64,000 nt of DNA from contig JAZKIM010000004.1 of assembly GCA_040384865.1 (NCBI GenBank), positions 62,001-126,000 on the forward strand. Direction: 5' to 3'. Positions within the stretch are counted from its first letter, which is position 1. Each line of letters opens with the position of its first letter. This stretch comes from JBDKLC01 sp040384865 (GTDB lineage Bacteria; Patescibacteriota; Minisyncoccia; Phycocordibacterales; CAIZLB01). The notes under the pieces are model-generated. The model was not told where the DNA came from and made no database searches. It saw only the letters and a program-made list of their open reading frames with translations. Shown one piece after another: positions 59,888-64,000 of this stretch. A program made the translations under genes and the position numbers.

Positions 59888-59964
59888 TGGTGCGCGTGCC
59901 TGGACTCGAACCAGGGACCGCCAAGGTATAAGCTTGATGCTCTAACCAGCTGAGCTACACGCGC
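59888..59964 (-). tRNA. tRNA-Ile, anticodon UAU
   Basis: The full cloverleaf is present: acceptor GCGCGTG/CACGCGC, D-arm GCTC/GAGC, anticodon stem TCAAG/CTTGG with loop CTTATAC, variable loop CGGTC, T-arm CCTGG/CCAGG with TTCGAGT, and encoded CCA. The anticodon TAT reads the isoleucine codon AUA directly. The body resembles other tRNA-Ile genes. The gene stands at the head of the repeat module on the minus strand. Confidence 0.93.
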
Positions 59965-60023
59965 GTAGGGCCAATAGTATAGTAAATATTTGAGTTTATC
60001 AATTCAAGGCGTATCATAGGAAA

Positions 60024-61040
60024 ATGAATGTTTTATACACTGTAAAATCAATCAAAAAAGAGCTTCTTAAGATAAAACCCTCAAAAGTGGTTGTTGTTGT
60101 TTCGAATAATATACAAAATATCCAGTCAGGTATTGTAAAAGAGGTAGCGGTTCTTTCGAAAGCAATTAAAGTGATTGCCGTCAACGACGGTGAGGATCTT
60201 AAAAGTTGGAAATCTATTGAGAAATTATTAACTAAGTTTTTAAAGCTTGGGTTGGATAGAAAAAGTCTGATTATTGCTATCGGCGGGGGAAGTATAGGAG
60301 ATGCTGTTGGTTTTGCCAGCTCGATATATCTTCGTGGTATACCGTATATAAACATACCAACCACTTTGCTAGCTCAAGTTGATAGTGCTCATGGTGGAAA
60401 GACTGGTATTAATTTTGGTTCATATAAAAATCAAATCGGTACGTTCCACGAATCAGTGGCAACGGTTATTGATCCTCGTTTCATTCAGACATTATCTGAA
60501 GAAGAGATTGTTAGTGGCTTGGGAGAAATAATTAAAGCTGGTTATCTCGCTGATCCATCTATTTTGTTATCATTACAAAAAGAAACTACTGCAACACTGG
60601 CACAGAGCAAAAAATTGTTAACCATAATTCGAAAGGCTATTGAAGTAAAACGTTATTGTGTATTGAAGGATTTTAAGGATAAGGGGGTTAGACAATTGCT
60701 AAATTTAGGACATACGGTTAGTCATTCCATAGAGTTAAAGTACAAATTGAGCCATGGGCGAGCAGTTATTATTGGCATGATGGAAGAGTTTGAAATGAGT
60801 GAGCGTGCTGGTTTGAGTAAAATCGGCCTAACCTCTTCTCTTAAGGTGCTTCTAGAAAAACTTGGTATTTCTAACGAAAAGAAATATATTCCAGATTGGA
60901 ACGCTGTCATGAAGGATAAGAAGGTAAGTGGTGAAAATCTTGAATGGCCGATCATTACGGAAATTGGAAAGGCTAATTTGGTGAAAGTTAGTTTAAATAA
61001 TTTTAAGGATTTGTTTAAGGGCGGAAAGATTTATAATTAA
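60024..61040 (+). CDS. aroB: 3-dehydroquinate synthase
   Basis: The 338-residue product has IGGGSIGDAVGFASSIYLRG, IPTTLLAQVDSAHGGKTGIN and NLGHTVSHSIE, the NAD-binding and metal-binding signatures of AroB. It makes 3-dehydroquinate, the second step of the shikimate pathway, which feeds the chorismate mutase and tyrA-like genes at 6339-7400. TATCAT lies six bases before the ATG, with AGGAAA between. Confidence 0.95.
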   Translation: MNVLYTVKSIKKELLKIKPSKVVVVVSNNIQNIQSGIVKEVAVLSKAIKVIAVNDGEDLKSWKSIEKLLTKFLKLGLDRKSLIIAIGGGSIGDAVGFASSIYLRGIPYINIPTTLLAQVDSAHGGKTGINFGSYKNQIGTFHESVATVIDPRFIQTLSEEEIVSGLGEIIKAGYLADPSILLSLQKETTATLAQSKKLLTIIRKAIEVKRYCVLKDFKDKGVRQLLNLGHTVSHSIELKYKLSHGRAVIIGMMEEFEMSERAGLSKIGLTSSLKVLLEKLGISNEKKYIPDWNAVMKDKKVSGENLEWPIITEIGKANLVKVSLNNFKDLFKGGKIYN

Positions 61041-61102
61041 ATCTTCTGGGCGGAGAGGGAGAGTAGGTTCGGGCTTTTGGGAAATATAGTTTGTTTGGAT
61101 TT

Positions 61103-63289
61103 TTACTCAAAATGATTTTCTTCTCGCGTTTTTAGGATGTGAGCCAGGAGGCTATTTTCAGGTTTCAATAGTGTTGGATCGTTAGCGATAAGTGTTTGTG
61201 CCTCTTTGCGCGCAGCTTCTACCATTTTCAGATTCTTTATAGCCTCCATGGCAACATCAGAAATGCCCCACTGTTTTCCGACATATAGTTCGCCAGCTCC
61301 TCGCATCTGGAGATCAAGTTCGGAGAGCTCAAATCCATTTTTTGCTGTAACTAAAGCTTTGAGTCTTTCGACTGTCTTGTCACTTTTGCTTTCTGTTGCT
61401 ACGAAACAATATGGTTGATGAGTTCCTCTGATGACGCGGCCCCGTAGCTGATGGAGCTGCGAGAGACCGAATCGCTCACCCCCTTCAATGAGGATAACGT
61501 TTGCGTTTGGAACATTTACCCCCACCTCGACCACGGACGTTGCAACGAGAATATCAATTTCGTGCTTGGCGAAGCGTTCCATGGTTGCTTCTTTTTCTGC
61601 AGGCTTCATTTTGCTGTGCAAAATATCTATTCGAGAATCCTTAAATACATCTTTTTTAAGACGCTTGGCTTCTTCTTTTACAGATTTAGCCAGTATGCTT
61701 TGTTCTTTGTCGGGATCGGGTTCGTCTATACGGGGACATATGACGTAGCATTGGCGGCCAGCTGCAAGCTCAAGGCGCATGCGGTCATAAGCTTTTTCTC
61801 GCTGGCCAATCGTACCAGCTATTTCTGTAAGTACTTTCTTTCGGCCGGCCGGCATCTGGTCGAGGATGGAAAGATCGAGGTCTCCATATAAAGTGAGAGC
61901 GAGAGTGCGGGGAATTGGTGTGGCTGTCATTGAAAGAAGATGGGGTGTGACATCGTGTTTGCGCGCAAGTTTTTGACGTTGTGCGGTTCCAAAGCGATGT
62001 TGTTCATCGATGATGACGTATGCGAGGTCTTTGAACTTAACTGATTTTTGAATGAGGGCGTGCGTGCCGATGACAACAGCAATCTCACCATTCGCTACCC
62101 ATTTTAGAAATTGAGAACGAGAAATGTCAGTCCATCCGTTTGGGTTTATCTTAGATGGAAACTTTCTGCAACCATTTCCAGTAATGAGGCCGATGGAAAT
62201 GGGCATGTGTCGAAAAAGTTTTATGAACGATTCGAAATGTTGTCGAGCAAGAATTTCGGTTGGAGCCATGTAGCCTACTTGAAGGGTGCCGGCAACCCGG
62301 CCTTTTGGCCGTGTCGTTACGGCAGCATATGAAGTGACCGCTGCAACAGCTGTCTTTCCAGAGCCTACATCACCTTCAAGTAGGCGAGACATGGGTTGAC
62401 CTTTGGCGAAGTCTGCCAAGATATCCTCAACTGATTTTTGTTGTGCTTCGGTCAAGGGAAAGCCGAGACGTTCAATGAAATTGCTAACACCGACGCTCGC
62501 TGCCGGTTTGTCGATGATGAATGATTTCTCTTTTGCCTGAAGCGCGCGCGTTTGCTGATTTTTCAATTGAATGAAAAATACTTCTTCGAATGCAAAACGC
62601 TTTCGCGCCACTTCAGCGTCAGAATCTTTTTGTGGTGCATGCATCCACACGAGCGCAGTAGCAAGATTGGGTAGTTTATATCGTTCGCGAATGGCGGAGG
62701 GGATTGGGTCTGTGTCAGTAGCCTCGTTGCTAACCATGTCTTGAAATTCTTTTGTTTTGAATATGCGCTGGAGAGCGTGGAAGAACCAGCGTGACGTGAT
62801 GCCTTTTGTTTCTGAGTAAACAGGAACGCCTACCGTTGGCGCTCCTTCACCAAAAAGTGATTTTCCTATATTTACAGGAAGAACACCTATGGATTCGATT
62901 TCGGGATTGAGAAATGCAAGAACACCATTTCTGTCGGTAACCTTACCCGACACTTTTACCAAGCTGTCTGGCTGAATCAGTTTTGCAATATATGGTTGAT
63001 GAAGCCATATGACTTTGACGCGAGAAGTGTCGTCTTCAATGAAACCTTCGGCCATAGGCATTCGACCACGAAAAGATTTGCTTGTTTTAAGGGAAGTGAC
63101 TTTTCCAAATATTGTCGCCTGTTCGCCGCTTGTAAGATCGCGGATAAATTTTCCTGAGGCTGATTCGCCGTAGCGTAAGGGAAAATGATACAGTAGCTCC
63201 CCGACAGTTTGAAGGCCGATCTTTTGCAGTGCAGATCCTTGCTGCGGAGTAAGACGAAAAAGGTCAGAGAGAGGTGTCGAGAATAACAT
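61103..63289 (-). CDS. recG: ATP-dependent DNA helicase RecG
   Basis: The 728-residue product has the N-terminal wedge/OB domain (ATIFGKVTSLKTSKSFRGRM), Walker A GDVGSGKT (residues about 306-313), DEQHRFG and the later MTATPIPRTLALTLYGDLDL segment and QLRGRVIRG. RecG remodels stalled replication forks and Holliday junctions. Its start touches the stop of the upstream membrane-protein gene. Confidence 0.97.
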   Translation of the reverse strand: MLFSTPLSDLFRLTPQQGSALQKIGLQTVGELLYHFPLRYGESASGKFIRDLTSGEQATIFGKVTSLKTSKSFRGRMPMAEGFIEDDTSRVKVIWLHQPYIAKLIQPDSLVKVSGKVTDRNGVLAFLNPEIESIGVLPVNIGKSLFGEGAPTVGVPVYSETKGITSRWFFHALQRIFKTKEFQDMVSNEATDTDPIPSAIRERYKLPNLATALVWMHAPQKDSDAEVARKRFAFEEVFFIQLKNQQTRALQAKEKSFIIDKPAASVGVSNFIERLGFPLTEAQQKSVEDILADFAKGQPMSRLLEGDVGSGKTAVAAVTSYAAVTTRPKGRVAGTLQVGYMAPTEILARQHFESFIKLFRHMPISIGLITGNGCRKFPSKINPNGWTDISRSQFLKWVANGEIAVVIGTHALIQKSVKFKDLAYVIIDEQHRFGTAQRQKLARKHDVTPHLLSMTATPIPRTLALTLYGDLDLSILDQMPAGRKKVLTEIAGTIGQREKAYDRMRLELAAGRQCYVICPRIDEPDPDKEQSILAKSVKEEAKRLKKDVFKDSRIDILHSKMKPAEKEATMERFAKHEIDILVATSVVEVGVNVPNANVILIEGGERFGLSQLHQLRGRVIRGTHQPYCFVATESKSDKTVERLKALVTAKNGFELSELDLQMRGAGELYVGKQWGISDVAMEAIKNLKMVEAARKEAQTLIANDPTLLKPENSLLAHILKTREENHFE

Positions 63290-63681
63290 TATGCAATTGG
63301 TGAAATAGGAGGGTTAGGACCAATGACTCGAACTCGAGGGTAATAGCGAATGGTAAGTGAAAGGGCAAGGGCTAATACAGGGGTAACAGAAAGTATGAAA
63401 TGAAGTTTAGTGATATTGATCAGTATTGCCAAACTAAGAAGGGCGGTGGCAATGAGATTTGCAAGAAATTTCTTTCGGTTGGAGATGATCCAAACTGCCA
63501 TAACGAGACTTAAGAATCCTCCAATTCCGACAAGTGCGGTGATGTCGGTGCTCCAATATGATAGACGAGGGTAATATGAAGTAGCTTCAATCGGACGGAA
63601 AAAGGCTATCAGGGTCGCGTAGACGAATGAGAGAGAAAGCCCTATCTTCTGTACCAAACTGGCCAAAGATTGTCTGAGCAT
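63289..63681 (-). CDS. small membrane protein, 130 residues
   Basis: Four hydrophobic segments (for example IGLSLSFVYATLIAF, LVGIGGFLSLVMAVWII, LIATALLSLAILINI) and a polar, Pro-rich end are visible. I know no family. It overlaps the recG start by one base, so the two are probably translated together. TATAAT lies 11 bases before its ATG. Confidence 0.72.
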   Translation of the reverse strand: MLRQSLASLVQKIGLSLSFVYATLIAFFRPIEATSYYPRLSYWSTDITALVGIGGFLSLVMAVWIISNRKKFLANLIATALLSLAILINITKLHFILSVTPVLALALSLTIRYYPRVRVIGPNPPISPIA

Positions 63682-63706
63682 GGGTAATTGTTATTATAAC
63701 CGTCTT

Positions 63707-63970
63707 TTAGGCAGTTTTCCACCCTTGGGTAACATGCTTAAGTAAACCTTCTTTTCTCATAGATTTAAGATTTGAAGTTATTGCCTCAGAGTCACCTAAA
63801 ACTTTTTTAATAATCTGCTCTGTAGATTGGGCTTTTGAAGAGGACAATATATGTTTGATTATGCGTGAACGCAATTCTCTGTTTGAACCGATGAATTTTG
63901 ATTGTTTTTTATAGTGTTTACTTTTGCGATGAACTGATCGAGTATTAGCATCGACAGATTTTTTCAACAT
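63707..63970 (-). CDS. small basic protein, possible winged-helix DNA-binding
   Basis: The 87-residue product has a very basic N-terminus (RSVHRKSKHYKKQSKF) and a helix-turn-helix-like C-terminal half (STEQIIKKVLGDSEAITSNL, KSMRKEGLLKH), which resembles the recognition helix and wing of small wHTH proteins. TATGAT lies nine bases before the ATG. It could be a local regulator. Direct evidence is lacking. Confidence 0.6.
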   Translation of the reverse strand: MLKKSVDANTRSVHRKSKHYKKQSKFIGSNRELRSRIIKHILSSSKAQSTEQIIKKVLGDSEAITSNLKSMRKEGLLKHVTQGWKTA

Positions 63971-64000
63971 GGTTCCATAATCATAGAGGGCGTAATACCA

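Noticed and set aside
1..64000. CRISPR array, rRNA genes, insertion sequences, prophage
   Set aside because: No regularly spaced repeats, rRNA-like sequence, transposase or phage structural genes were seen on either strand.

Overview
The window looks like a chromosomal piece of a Patescibacteria/CPR bacterium, most likely of the Parcubacteria (Paceibacteria) branch. The S10-spc ribosomal protein cluster runs in the standard order but has no rpmD (uL30) between rpsE and rplO, a known CPR trait. Several ribosomal proteins carry Lys/Ala- or RGG-rich tails. Short secreted proteins beginning MKNKQSGFIIPLIL and many small unrecognised ORFs are also typical of the group. These are family-level inferences, because no 16S rRNA lies in the window.

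Layout. Bases 1-2700 hold the end of a ComEC-type protein, rpmB (-), an M50 site-2 protease and rpsL-rpsG. From 2700 to 7700 come a 57-codon gene with its own terminator, fusA, two small unknowns and a tyrA-like/chorismate mutase pair. From 7700 to 21600 lie tuf, rpsJ, rplCDWB, rpsS, rplV, rpsC, rplP, rpmC, rpsQ, rplNXE, rpsNH, rplFR, rpsE, rplO, secY, adk and map. rpsC is interrupted by a scaffold gap that contains foreign GC-rich sequence. From 21600 to 33500 there are a TraG/VirD4-like ATPase, ndk, a structured RNA candidate, a membrane protein, a beta-CASP nuclease, an O-methyltransferase, a 2-hydroxyacid dehydrogenase, a LOG-like protein, infC-rpmI-rplT (-), a phospholipase D-like protein (-) and a ZIP transporter. 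From 33500 to 41200 there are two secreted multidomain proteins (one with an M15-like peptidase end), a phosphoglycerate-mutase-like gene beside a decayed copy of itself, thrC and a cold-shock gene.

Bases 41300-54100 are accessory. A more GC-rich cluster holds a radical SAM/B12-type enzyme and an EamA exporter. It is followed by AT-rich genes: a nucleotidyltransferase and a 1211-residue protein of unknown function. The smpB-ssrA (tmRNA) pair lies at 52767-53637. Then come ftsH and a module of three minus-strand genes separated by related, tRNA-like repeats that leads to an intact tRNA-Ile with anticodon UAU. The window ends with aroB, recG and two small genes.

Three genome-wide signals stand out. 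(1) Many stand-alone genes have a TATAAT-like box only 6-10 bases before the start codon, which predicts leaderless mRNAs. (2) Genes inside the ribosomal cluster lack Shine-Dalgarno sequences, and many start in an AACNRCC-ATG context. (3) Highly expressed genes encode arginine almost only with CGA. With the tRNA-Ile(UAU), the unusual tmRNA tag and the tailed ribosomal proteins, they point to unusual translation initiation and decoding. I saw no CRISPR array, rRNA operon or transposase.
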